From Anaerolineales bacterium (GTDB taxonomy: Bacteria; Chloroflexota; Anaerolineae; Anaerolineales; Villigracilaceae), in NCBI GenBank assembly GCA_015075725.1, contig JABTTV010000001.1:2914001-2978000 (forward strand): DNA of 64,000 bases. The letters run 5' to 3'. Positions 46,716 to 54,636 of this stretch are shown one piece after another. The notes beneath the pieces are model-generated. The model worked only from the letters and a program-made list of their open reading frames with translations. It had not been told where the DNA came from and searched no databases. Position numbers and translations under genes: made by a program. The number at the start of each line of letters is the position of its first letter. Position 1 is the first letter of the stretch.

Positions 46716-46764
46716 AGAGTTGAAGGTTGTAGGTTGTAGAGGCGGATGAGTTCCATCCGCCTCT
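46713..46764 (+). terminator. Terminator after nrdJ with repeat words
   Basis: The segment after the stop reads as repeated GGTTGTAG words (46713-46737), then AGAGGCGGATG (46738-46748) and CATCCGCCTCT (46754-46764) form a perfect 11-base-pair stem with loop AGTTC. The tail is ATTT, so termination may be moderate. Confidence 0.7.
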
Positions 46765-46841
46765 ATTTACTAATCGAACGCATGGACTTTGCCGGGCGGA
46801 AAGTATGTAGGAGGTGACGGTCAGGTCGAAGGGGAGGTGTG

Positions 46842-47213
46842 TTAAGATTTTTTTGCCTGTGCGGGCAGGTGCTTTTGGATCTCGAACCCCAGAAAGAGCA
46901 GCAGAAAGATTTCCGCCACCTTGGCAAAGTACCCGATCCACGACGTGGTGGCGAAATTGAAGGCTTTGTCGCCGAGGAAGATCCATAGCACGATCGTCAA
47001 CAGGATGTACCCGGCGAAGGTCCAGTAAACGATGGAACGCCTTTTTTGAAAGAAAGGGATAGGGAGAAAATACATTCCCAGCAATGCCAGTGTCCCGAAG
47101 CCGTTCAGAACGATCGAATCCAGCCAGCCAAAGTGCGGGTAGCACATGATGTGTAAAGTGGCTGTGGCAAGGCTGAATGCGATGATGCCATAATGCCAGT
47201 AATAAAATCTCAT
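46842..47213 (-). CDS. Small membrane protein of unknown function
   Basis: The product has 123 residues with four hydrophobic helices; it reads like a DoxX-less four-helix membrane protein with aromatic-rich start (MRFYYWHYGIIAFSLA). His and Tyr residues lie in the first helices. GCGGAG lies eight bases before ATG 47213. I do not recognise the family. It stands alone, convergent with nrdJ. Confidence 0.7.
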   Translation of the reverse strand: MRFYYWHYGIIAFSLATATLHIMCYPHFGWLDSIVLNGFGTLALLGMYFLPIPFFQKRRSIVYWTFAGYILLTIVLWIFLGDKAFNFATTSWIGYFAKVAEIFLLLFLGFEIQKHLPAQAKKS

Positions 47214-47229
47214 GGATAAAACTCCGCAA

Positions 47230-47598
47230 ATCTGATTTTTGTGTAGACGTAATCTCCGGGTCAGTTATTACGCCTCTTTGCCCCCTCCGCTTGAGTGCTT
47301 TGATCCAAACATGATTAACTCAAAATTTAATCGGGACGCTGACGAGCGCAGATGGACGCGGAAGAGGATCAAGAATCCTTGGGTTTCGTGCCAATCCGCG
47401 CCTCTTTTGCCTTCAATAATCTACACACCCACGAACCTTGAATTCGGGGCGAGTTCTGATCGTAATGGAGGTTTGTTTCCCCAGGGCATGCGCCAGCAAA
47501 AAGAGCTCCCAGGACTAATCAACTTGGAAGCTTCGTTCACAATACTTTATCGAGCACTTTACCTTCGTGAACCTTGCCCGATTCCATTTTTCATGATC
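47230..47598. other. Spacer without a convincing gene
   Basis: A 370-base stretch between two minus-strand genes. An open plus-strand frame at 47239-47616 (125 codons) has poor protein character and runs into the opposite-strand lipoprotein gene, so I do not call it. Part of the stretch (GACGAGCGCAGATGGACGCGG near 47341, given in part) resembles common intergenic repeats of the form CGCAGATGGACGC. Confidence 0.5.
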
Positions 47599-48036
47599 TT
47601 ATCGAATGGTAAATAGCTGTTCGGCAACCTTGACGCCGTCCATGTAGATTTCCACCTTGCATTGGGTTGAAGGGAAACCGTCTGGATGTGAACTCTGAAT
47701 GAAGGCATGCACCGTCTTGCTGCCGCCGTTGTACGTGTAATTGCTGGTCGTAAAGGGCACGGTCGGGTCCATTACATCGGGCTTATCCAGAACATACCAG
47801 CGGGCTTCGAAGTACGTTCCGATCTCCGCCGCATCCGCATCGAAAAAGATGTAGATCGCTTCCTTCGGGGCGAAGACGTTCGTCTTGTTAAGACCTTCCG
47901 GGTCGTTTGCCAGGTAGACGTTCGATATGGGCGAGGCTTCAATTGGGGTTGACTGGTCCCCGTTCAACAATTTGCACGCCAACGATGTCGCGATCAGCAG
48001 GGTAAGCGCGAATAATACCGATGATCTGCTTTTCAT
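47599..48036 (-). CDS. Lipoprotein of unknown function
   Basis: The product has 145 residues. A type II signal peptide ends in the lipobox TSLAC (Cys 21). The mature protein is beta-rich with a conserved-looking core (YIFFDADAAEIGTYFEARWYV in part) that could be an immunoglobulin-like sandwich. AAGGAG lies before ATG 48036. No family recognised. Confidence 0.75.
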   Translation of the reverse strand: MKSRSSVLFALTLLIATSLACKLLNGDQSTPIEASPISNVYLANDPEGLNKTNVFAPKEAIYIFFDADAAEIGTYFEARWYVLDKPDVMDPTVPFTTSNYTYNGGSKTVHAFIQSSHPDGFPSTQCKVEIYMDGVKVAEQLFTIR

Positions 48037-48155
48037 TTCATTCTCCTTAAATCTAAAATTTACGCACCGATTTTACCTCCTCCGTTCCCAAAATAGACGC
48101 CCCCGGCGGAAAAAGATTGATTAACCAACGGCAGTGCGCATCCGGACAGGCTGCT

Positions 48156-48605
48156 CTAAATCGTGATCGGCACTTGAATTTCCAGGCGATCCTTGAGGTT
48201 GTGCAGCAGGGTGTAGGCTTCGTGCTCGTTCTGTTTGTAAACGACCGTCTCCGCCAGTTTCCCGATCAGGGGTAATGGAATTTTATAGGCGACCTCGAGA
48301 TGCACGCGCGTGCCCTCGGCGATATTCTCGAATTCCCAGCAGAAAGTGCTTTCGATGCCCTTCTTGCTGCGCGTGATAATGCGTTTGTTGGGAATCAATT
48401 CGGTCACTTCGGATGCCCCTTCGAATTTTACACCCGCCATTTTGTATTCCCACTCGAAGTCCATGCCGCCGAGGATGTTCGGGTTCACATTGCGCACCTC
48501 CACCATCGCGGGCCAGATCTCCGGCAGGTTAAGCGGGTTAGACAGGAATTTGTATATCTTTTCCAACGGCGCGTGGATGATGATGGTCTGGTCGATTCTT
48601 GCCAT
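48156..48605 (-). CDS. SRPBCC/START-like domain protein
   Basis: The product has 149 residues and is a single helix-grip domain, opening MARIDQTIIIHAPLEKIYKFL, typical of the polyketide cyclase/SRPBCC family that binds hydrophobic ligands. Ligand unknown. The SD AAAGGAGGTG is strong. It has its own promoter at 48682-48710. Confidence 0.85.
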   Translation of the reverse strand: MARIDQTIIIHAPLEKIYKFLSNPLNLPEIWPAMVEVRNVNPNILGGMDFEWEYKMAGVKFEGASEVTELIPNKRIITRSKKGIESTFCWEFENIAEGTRVHLEVAYKIPLPLIGKLAETVVYKQNEHEAYTLLHNLKDRLEIQVPITI

Positions 48606-48681
48606 GATGTTTCACCTCCTTTCATCTCCAAAGTGAAGGACGGCAATTCTCCGAAATTAAGAGTCCCGCCGCGTCGATTCC

Positions 48682-48710
48682 ATTGTAGACCTCTTGCGGT
48701 CGAAATTCAA
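48682..48710 (-). promoter_or_regulatory. Promoter of the SRPBCC gene
   Basis: On the minus strand TTGAAT (48710-48705), 17-base spacer, TACAAT (48687-48682). It lies between the upstream gene's stop codon and the SRPBCC gene. Confidence 0.7.
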
Positions 48711-48716
48711 TAGGGT

Positions 48717-49421
48717 TTACCCACCCCGCAATTTCTCAGCCGCCTGCTTCATCCGGTCGTAGTGCGAGCCTTTCCAGTAGACCTGTCCGCAGGCGGGGCA
48801 TTGATGAAACTCATCATAGTACTTTTTGGTGAGCGGCTCCAGCAGGTGCAGGACCTTCTCCTTCTCCACCGGCTCCAGCGGATGATTGCATTTCAAACAG
48901 CGGTGAAAAGGTCGAATTTGCCGCGCCAGGTCGAAGCGCAGGATACACTCCTTGAGTTGTTCCATCGAATCGAGCGAGCGCAGGCAATAGCCGTGCTCCA
49001 CTTTTTTACGCATCAACAGCCGCCGGTCGCGCGTCAGTAATATTCGCCCTTCAGCTGCAACTATCTCCGCCATGTCTGGGTCGTCGAAGTCGTTTTCGTA
49101 GAGACAGTCGAAGCCGAGGGCGCGTAAATGCGCGGTGAGGCGTCCCAGGTGACAGTCCAGCAGGAAGCGCGGCTCGGAGTCGAATCCGTTCGGGATGGGG
49201 AACAGATCGACCGAGTCGCCGTCCTGTGCGATGAAGTTCAGCGCCTCAATCCGACCATTGACCTGCACCTCGCCGATTTCCGGATGCGGCGCCCCGAGCG
49301 ATTCGGCCAGATGCTTCACCGATTGTTCGCCCTGAAAATCGACGCGCACAATTTTCCCGCGTTTGTCGCGCTCGAGAAGATCGTTCAACCTGCCGTGAAT
49401 GAAAAAATACGCCGTGCTCAT
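48717..49421 (-). CDS. Mut7-C RNAse-domain protein with N-terminal ubiquitin-like domain
   Basis: The product has 234 residues. Residues ~1-80 match the ubiquitin-like fold found before Mut7-C domains (FIHGRLNDLL ... QDGDSVDLFPI). Residues ~84-230 are the Mut7-C/PIN-like domain: FLLDCHLGRLTAHLRALGF, DDPDMAEIVAAEGRILLTRDRRLL, and a zinc site CLKC...CPAC. It is probably an RNA-acting nuclease or toxin-like protein; no partner gene is adjacent. ATG 49421 follows a TATAAT box by six bases without SD, predicting a leaderless mRNA. Confidence 0.85.
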   Translation of the reverse strand: MSTAYFFIHGRLNDLLERDKRGKIVRVDFQGEQSVKHLAESLGAPHPEIGEVQVNGRIEALNFIAQDGDSVDLFPIPNGFDSEPRFLLDCHLGRLTAHLRALGFDCLYENDFDDPDMAEIVAAEGRILLTRDRRLLMRKKVEHGYCLRSLDSMEQLKECILRFDLARQIRPFHRCLKCNHPLEPVEKEKVLHLLEPLTKKYYDEFHQCPACGQVYWKGSHYDRMKQAAEKLRGG

Positions 49422-49427
49422 GCGCAG

Positions 49428-49433
49428 ATTATA
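49428..49433 (-). promoter_or_regulatory. -10 box of Mut7-C gene, leaderless spacing
   Basis: TATAAT on the minus strand, six bases (CTGCGC) before ATG 49421. The -35 is not convincing. Confidence 0.5.
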
Positions 49434-49528
49434 TGCCCGCCAGCGGAAAATGACCTCTGGATGAGGCAGCGTACCAGGAACGATGTTATTATCGCACTTA
49501 TTATCGTATCTTACTTTTGGAGAGACCA

Positions 49529-50926
49529 GTGAAAAAAGCGACCCCGTTCATTTTTATATTGTTTCTCGCTTCCCTTGCCTGTCAAACGGTAACAGCGACA
49601 GAGCCTCCTTCCCAACTGGCAGCAATTCAAGTTACCCAAACCTTTTCATCCCCGCAAATGACGAACATTCCTGTGAGTGCGACTGCACCCAATGAACCGC
49701 CCAAAGGCGCCATTGTTGTTGATACACTGGAACAGGAGGTCTATCCGTTCATTGAAAACGGAAATTGTTCCTTTGCCGAAGCGATCATCGCCGCCAATTC
49801 CGGCGAGCCGCGAGATACATGTGCGGCTGGTGTGCCCGGTAAATCGGTCATAGACCTGATGCCCGGCGAATATGTTTTCACCCAGGTTGACCAATCTCCG
49901 CCGCAGTTCGAGTGGCTCGTCAGCGGTACCGATATCGGCACCGCATTACCGCCGATCGTTTTCCCAGTCACGATTCATGGCAATGGCGCAGTGCTGACTC
50001 GTGATGAAAGCGCCGAGCCATTCCGGTTCTTTGAGTTAATGGTAAATTCCGCCCTGACGATGAATAACATCACTTTGCAAAATGGCGATGTCGCAGATGA
50101 TTGGGGCGGTGCAATTTATTCCATGAACGCCTCCATCACCTTGGATAATGCCCGCTTTATCAATAATCGCTCAGATAATGGTGGTGCAATCTATTTCTCG
50201 CTCGGCAGGATCGATATTACGAACAGCGGGTTTATCAATAATAAAAGTACCGGGAATGGGGGCGCATTGTTCATTGATTCATCCCGCTCTTCGATCCAAT
50301 CCACGCGATTTGAAGGTAATGAATCAGACGGCAATGGCGGCGGATTATATGCATATTTTGCAACCATGGTGATCACAGATGGTCTCTTTCTCAAGAATCG
50401 TGTCACAGGGAACGACAATGGTCTCTGGGGAGGTGGAATGCACACCAACCATGTAAATATTACGATCACGGAAAGCCAGTTTTACCAAAACGAATCACCG
50501 GCTTATGCTGGAGCTGTGGGGGTCATCAATCCCATTCTTGCCGGTGTCGATCCTGAAGACGAAGACATGCTCGAACAGATACGGGAGGAACCGATCATTT
50601 CCGATATGTTAACCAGCATACCCGGCTTCCAGGCAACCCTTGAAGCACATCCCAGCGGCATTTATGTAGACTTCAATGAGGATATACAAATTCACAACAA
50701 CTGTTTTGCAAATAATGCAACTCTTGATCCCCGAGATCCAAATTGGACAAGCGGCATCCATGCCAATGCGGCAATGGCAAACGGTAACTATTGGGGGCAT
50801 CCCAGCGGACCTTCCGGAAGAGGTCCTGGCACAGGTGACAGCGTCGGTAAGAATAAGGTCACCTTTGCACCATTCCTAACTGAAGCGCCGTCTCATTGCG
50901 ATCCAACTCTCACAGAAAAGGAATAA
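49529..50926 (+). CDS. Secreted beta-helix lipoprotein (CSLREAI type)
   Basis: The start is GTG 49529 after GGAGAG; 465 residues. A type II signal peptide ends in LASLAC. The mature N-terminus has CSFAEAIIAANS, a CSLREAI-like motif, followed by a right-handed parallel beta-helix of ~8 coils with recurring GGAIY, GGALF and GGGLY turns, as in pectate-lyase-like and polymorphic outer-membrane proteins. The C-terminus has NYWGHPSGPSG, typical of this type. It is probably an adhesin or polysaccharide-binding surface protein. Two small genes follow closely. Confidence 0.8.
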   Translation: MKKATPFIFILFLASLACQTVTATEPPSQLAAIQVTQTFSSPQMTNIPVSATAPNEPPKGAIVVDTLEQEVYPFIENGNCSFAEAIIAANSGEPRDTCAAGVPGKSVIDLMPGEYVFTQVDQSPPQFEWLVSGTDIGTALPPIVFPVTIHGNGAVLTRDESAEPFRFFELMVNSALTMNNITLQNGDVADDWGGAIYSMNASITLDNARFINNRSDNGGAIYFSLGRIDITNSGFINNKSTGNGGALFIDSSRSSIQSTRFEGNESDGNGGGLYAYFATMVITDGLFLKNRVTGNDNGLWGGGMHTNHVNITITESQFYQNESPAYAGAVGVINPILAGVDPEDEDMLEQIREEPIISDMLTSIPGFQATLEAHPSGIYVDFNEDIQIHNNCFANNATLDPRDPNWTSGIHANAAMANGNYWGHPSGPSGRGPGTGDSVGKNKVTFAPFLTEAPSHCDPTLTEKE

Positions 50927-50932
50927 CTAAAA

Positions 50933-51193
50933 ATGGCAAAACTCATTCCCGCCACCGACCGCCTCGTCCGCGCCCGAAAGTTGATTCAACAAGCCCGCGA
51001 CCTTCCCGTCCCGACGGAGGGACTCGGCAAAAACGATTTTTCCTATATTGCCAACGTCCGCGATCTTCTCAGGCAGGCAAAGGATTTGGTGAAATTGATT
51101 CCACAAAGGGCGGGGGTCTCCGCGGAAATGAAGGAGGAGGTGAAAAAGATATTCGCTGAGATCGAGGCGGCGGAAAAGGATATTCTTTCCTAA
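50933..51193 (+). CDS. Small helical protein of unknown function
   Basis: The product has 86 residues, almost all predicted helix (RLVRARKLIQQARDLPV, EMKEEVKKIFAEIEAAEKDI), with no signal peptide. It begins six bases after the beta-helix gene, so the two are probably cotranscribed. No family recognised. Confidence 0.7.
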   Translation: MAKLIPATDRLVRARKLIQQARDLPVPTEGLGKNDFSYIANVRDLLRQAKDLVKLIPQRAGVSAEMKEEVKKIFAEIEAAEKDILS

Positions 51194-51277
51194 ATTTCGT
51201 GATGGATGTCGCCATTTCGCCGATGGATTAAGTTGTACAATAAAATAAAGAGAACTTCCGAATCGAAAGGAGCATCC

Positions 51278-51538
51278 ATGAACGACAGGAAACTTGACGC
51301 ACTGTTGGAAAAAGTCCATAACGAGCTCCAAAAGGTGGAGAAGATCGATGCCGAAAATCTCAGACTGCTGCAGGACCTCGAACAGGATGTCCAGGCTCTG
51401 CTGAAAAGGTCCGAGGTGGAAACTCCGTCGATCCTTGCGCGCATCCGCAAGGCGGTGGATCGCTTTGAAATCGAGCACCCGACCCTCACCGCCCTGCTTT
51501 CGGAGGTCTCCACGATCCTGAGCAATGCCGGGATTTGA
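51278..51538 (+). CDS. DUF4404-like small helical protein
   Basis: I start it at ATG 51278, with AAAGGAG nine bases upstream, giving 86 residues; an in-frame ATG at 51206 lacks an SD. The protein is a heptad-rich helical hairpin (LDALLEKVHNELQKVEKID) ending FEIEHPTLTALLSEVSTILSNAGI, close to the DUF4404 pattern. Function unknown. Confidence 0.75.
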   Translation: MNDRKLDALLEKVHNELQKVEKIDAENLRLLQDLEQDVQALLKRSEVETPSILARIRKAVDRFEIEHPTLTALLSEVSTILSNAGI

Positions 51539-51573
51539 TTTCGAAAAAGAAATTGGCGGTCATTTTCGACCGA

Positions 51574-52362
51574 CTATTTCGTCTGGTCTGCAAACCGCCA
51601 CCAATGGACCAGTGCGAGAATGCCCATGAGGCTGGTGATCATCAAAACAATATAACTGTGTGTACCAAGCACTTCACTGCGTGGGCCTGCAGCCCCGCTG
51701 AACAGACCGGGAACTGCCCAAGGCACCCAATCTCCCCAGCCAAGAATCACCGATAGGTTTGCGATAAACAAAGTCAGAAGGGTCCATCCAAACGGGGGGA
51801 GATAACCTCGTCCGGCGCTGGCGATCAAAGCCACCAATGACATCAAAGGCACGGTTAATGCTGCGGTGCCCATGATGCCGATAAATGAAGAACGCAGCAG
51901 ATCATTCGACCAACCCGGGATGACGATCAGTTTTCCAACGATGATCTCGATTCCAAAGATGAGGATCGTGGCGGCCAATGCCCATGAGGTAATCACGACG
52001 AACTTGGCAGTTACCATAGCAGCCCGCGAAGTAGGCAGAGCCAGCAGTTCTTTGACGGTATGGTCCGAGAATTCACGTCCAAATACCCAGATCGTGATAA
52101 CGGAGAATAGAACCATCCCCCCCGCCGCAACCGCTTGTGCCAAAAAGCCGAAAAGGGAGGTCCAGTCGGCTGTGCCTGTCAATACTTGCGCTTTGGTGGT
52201 GATCAAGCCAAAGGATTTTGCTGCCTCGGGATTTTTCAGGATGATCATGAATAATCCGCCTGCCAGCGGTGCCATGCAAAAACCAATGGCTGAAACAAGC
52301 GGGACTTTTGAGCGGCGCATTTTTAGTATCTCTGCCCAAAGGGCGGCTGTAAAGTTTTTCAT
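51574..52362 (-). CDS. ABC-2 type transporter permease
   Basis: The product has 262 residues with six membrane helices, in the ABC-2 exporter layout with a cytoplasmic N-terminus (MKNFTAALWAEILKMRRSKVP). Its start overlaps the ATPase stop by four bases (ATGA), so it is translationally coupled. It would form the membrane channel of an exporter with the upstream ATPase. Substrate unknown; homologues include bacitracin- and antibiotic-export systems. Confidence 0.88.
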   Translation of the reverse strand: MKNFTAALWAEILKMRRSKVPLVSAIGFCMAPLAGGLFMIILKNPEAAKSFGLITTKAQVLTGTADWTSLFGFLAQAVAAGGMVLFSVITIWVFGREFSDHTVKELLALPTSRAAMVTAKFVVITSWALAATILIFGIEIIVGKLIVIPGWSNDLLRSSFIGIMGTAALTVPLMSLVALIASAGRGYLPPFGWTLLTLFIANLSVILGWGDWVPWAVPGLFSGAAGPRSEVLGTHSYIVLMITSLMGILALVHWWRFADQTK

Positions 52363-53255
52363 TTCGTCAACCTCAAAAAATATTCTTCCAGATTCTCCTG
52401 CTCCACTGCCAGGTGAGTGGGGGGAGTGCCCGCATTCACCAATAGTGTCGCGATCATTTCGGGCTGCCTCACGGCGCGTCGATCTTTGATTGTGATATGA
52501 CTGTTAACCGCGGCGGGCTCAAAATCCCGTAGCGCTGCCAGCGCTTTTGCCGGATCGCGCGCTTCGATGACAAGTTGAGTAGACCGCAACCCCTCCAGCC
52601 GCGCCGCGTCAAGTTCTTCGATCAACTCGCCTTTGTGGATGATCCCGATACGATCCGCAAGCAAATCCACTTCGGCGAGAATGTGGCTGGACATGAAAAC
52701 AGTCACGCCGTGTTCGCGAGCGAGCGAGAGCAGTAACTCGCGGATTTCAACGATGCCCGCCGGGTCTAACGCATTTGCTGGCTCATCTAAAATCAATAAC
52801 TCAGGTTTATGAAGGAGCGCCCGCGCCAGCCCAAGGCGTTGGAAATTCCCGCTCGAAAGCATGCCGGCTTTCCGGTCCGCGTAGGAGGCAAGGGAGAGGT
52901 CTTCGATGACATCATCCACAGCTTTATGGTTTTGAATCTTGTGCATCCGTCTTGCAATCTCCAGATTTTCTTTGACGGTAAGTTCGGGATATGCGGCGGG
53001 ACTCTCCACTAAGTGCCCGATCTTTGCCCATGGTCCGCCTCCGCCTGGACTGATAACTTGATCCAGTACTTTGACATTTCCCTCGCTCGGGCGGATCATT
53101 CCCAGCATCGTGCGGATGGCGGTGGTCTTGCCGGCGCCGTTGAGGCCGAGAAAACCATAGACCTCGCCATGTCTGACCCGCAGGTTGACTTTGTGCAAAG
53201 CTCGCACCTTGCCGTAGAATTTCGATAAATTGTTTGTTTCGATTGCGTAATTCAT
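52359..53255 (-). CDS. ABC transporter ATP-binding protein
   Basis: The product has 298 residues. Walker A is GLNGAGKTT (residues ~37-45), the signature is LSSGNFQRLGLARA (variant of LSGGQ), Walker B is LLILDEPANALDP, and the C-terminal extension (~220-298) is of the kind seen in bacitracin/CcmA-like exporters. It sits between tetR and the permease in one minus-strand operon. Confidence 0.92.
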   Translation of the reverse strand: MNYAIETNNLSKFYGKVRALHKVNLRVRHGEVYGFLGLNGAGKTTAIRTMLGMIRPSEGNVKVLDQVISPGGGGPWAKIGHLVESPAAYPELTVKENLEIARRMHKIQNHKAVDDVIEDLSLASYADRKAGMLSSGNFQRLGLARALLHKPELLILDEPANALDPAGIVEIRELLLSLAREHGVTVFMSSHILAEVDLLADRIGIIHKGELIEELDAARLEGLRSTQLVIEARDPAKALAALRDFEPAAVNSHITIKDRRAVRQPEMIATLLVNAGTPPTHLAVEQENLEEYFLRLTK

Positions 53256-53258
53256 TTC

Positions 53259-53858
53259 TTACTCTCCGACGATATACCCGGCAACCAGGTCTATGAGTAC
53301 ATTCATGGATTCTTCATATGCGGTGTCGCCCATGTCATCGCGGTGCAGGCTGAGGAAGAAAAGGCTTTTGATCAGGTTGCCAGTGACCCTCGGCGACACT
53401 TTGGCAGTGATGCCTTCACGTTTTATTTTGTTGATGAGTTGCCTGGTAAACTCTTCGTCACTCCTCGCGTGCTGTAAGGCACGCTCGGCAGGGATCTTGC
53501 GCAGGAGATAGTCGAAATCGGCTTTGTTGAAATTCTTCAGGAGGGGATAGGCGTCCCACGTGAAGAGTAAATCCTTGAGCATGGCGCTAACGTTTTCACG
53601 CGCTTTTGTATTGGGCTGGGTAACAAACTCCAGGATGGACGCTTGGATTTCTTTCTCAATTCGTTCTGCAATTTCGAGGAACAGTTCTTCCTTGGATTCA
53701 TAGAACAAATAGAACGCGCCTTTGGAAATTCCAACCGCTTCGGTGATTTCATCCACGCTGGTCTTTTTCAACCCATGCTTTTCGAAGAGCTTTTTGCCCT
53801 TCGCCCGCATTTGTGCGCGGATGGTCTCTTTTTCAGTTTGGGAAAAGGCTTTTGGCAA
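53259..53858 (-). CDS. TetR/AcrR-family repressor of the ABC exporter operon
   Basis: The DNA-binding HTH is in residues ~15-60 (KHGLKKTSVDEITEAVGISK, FYLFYESKEELFLE); the rest is the ligand-sensing domain. I choose TTG 53858 (199 residues) although an in-frame ATG lies at 53915, because a strong promoter's -10 box (53907-53912) covers the region just after that ATG, and the transcript would start downstream of it; AGAAAGGGA gives an SD before TTG. A seven-base inverted repeat between promoter and start is a likely operator for self-control. Confidence 0.8.
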   Translation of the reverse strand: MPKAFSQTEKETIRAQMRAKGKKLFEKHGLKKTSVDEITEAVGISKGAFYLFYESKEELFLEIAERIEKEIQASILEFVTQPNTKARENVSAMLKDLLFTWDAYPLLKNFNKADFDYLLRKIPAERALQHARSDEEFTRQLINKIKREGITAKVSPRVTGNLIKSLFFLSLHRDDMGDTAYEESMNVLIDLVAGYIVGE

Positions 53859-53871
53859 GTGGCATCCCTTT

Positions 53872-53901
53872 CTGTGACTAAACTTGTAAAAATGGTCACA
53901 G
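53872..53901 (-). promoter_or_regulatory. Likely TetR operator
   Basis: CTGTGAC (53872-53878) and GTCACAG (53895-53901) are perfect inverted arms separated by 16 bases, just downstream of the -10 box and covering the predicted start of transcription. That position would let the TetR protein block its own operon. Confidence 0.6.
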
Positions 53902-53906
53902 ACGAG

Positions 53907-53934
53907 ATTATACATGGGTTTTAATGAATGTCAA
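53907..53934 (-). promoter_or_regulatory. Promoter of the tetR-ABC operon
   Basis: On the minus strand TTGACA (53934-53929), 16-base spacer, TATAAT (53912-53907); both hexamers are perfect. Confidence 0.88.
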
Positions 53935-54084
53935 GCCGCTTTGAGAAGTTCGGATGGCACCTCTCATCTTATGAATATCCCCACTTAAAAAACACAATTT
54001 CTTGACAGGAAAATTACCTCCTTGTTGTACATTAAGTTTGCGCGATGAAAGGAACTACTTTCCGCGACCAGACAAGGAGAACCA

Positions 54085-54582
54085 ATGAAAAAAACAATTT
54101 TGATCGTGGCTTTGGCACTAACAGCGCTTGTGTTTGTGGGGGCGGGGGTTGTGTATGCGCAGGATGAGACACCCCCATTTGGCGGTCATGGCATGAGGGA
54201 CGGACAAGGTCCCCTGCACACCTTTATGGTGATTGAGTGGGCGAAGAAGCTCGACTTGAACGTGAACGACATCAACACCCGCCTAGCTTCTGGAGAGACG
54301 ATGTACGACATCGCCCTCTCGACAGGGGTGACCGCGGAAGAATTCCCTGCACTCATGGCGGAAGTCCGCGCAGCAGCGCTGGATGCGGCTGTGGCAGCGA
54401 ACGTCATCACACAGGAGCAGGCGGACTGGATGAAGTCACATGGCTTTGGTCACGGCGGGATGCGCGGTAATGGCGGCAATGGCAACTGCGATGGAACCGG
54501 TCCGCAGGGCCAGGCTGGCAGCGGCGGGCGCGGCGTGATGAACGGGGGTCGCGGCTGGCGGAATCAGCAGACCAACCCGTAG
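54085..54582 (+). CDS. Secreted Gly/His-rich protein
   Basis: The product has 165 residues. A signal peptide (residues ~1-25, ending VVYAQDE) precedes a helical core that contains EWAKKLDLNVNDINTRLASG and a C-terminal Gly-, His- and Asn-rich tail (GHGGMRGNGGNGN ...). It resembles small DUF2680-like exported proteins with LysM-like helical repeats, but I am not sure of the family. The tail might bind metal. TTGACA at 54002 with weak -10 candidates suggests its own promoter; AAGGAG lies before ATG 54085. Confidence 0.75.
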   Translation: MKKTILIVALALTALVFVGAGVVYAQDETPPFGGHGMRDGQGPLHTFMVIEWAKKLDLNVNDINTRLASGETMYDIALSTGVTAEEFPALMAEVRAAALDAAVAANVITQEQADWMKSHGFGHGGMRGNGGNGNCDGTGPQGQAGSGGRGVMNGGRGWRNQQTNP

Positions 54583-54596
54583 CCTGGGTTAATGAA

Positions 54597-54629
54597 AAAG
54601 AAGAGCCAATCCATCGTTGGCTCTTCTTT
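54597..54629. terminator. Bidirectional terminator between convergent genes
   Basis: AAAGAAGAGCCAA (54597-54609) and TTGGCTCTTCTTT (54617-54629) form a perfect 13-base-pair stem with a seven-base loop. It is flanked by A's on the left and T's within the right arm, so it can end both the Gly/His-rich gene and the secreted-protein cluster. Confidence 0.85.
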
Positions 54630-54636
54630 GATTCCA

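Noticed and set aside
47239..47616. A plus-strand gene of 125 codons
   Set aside because: Its composition does not look like a protein, it has no SD, and it overlaps the 3' end of a credible lipoprotein gene on the other strand.
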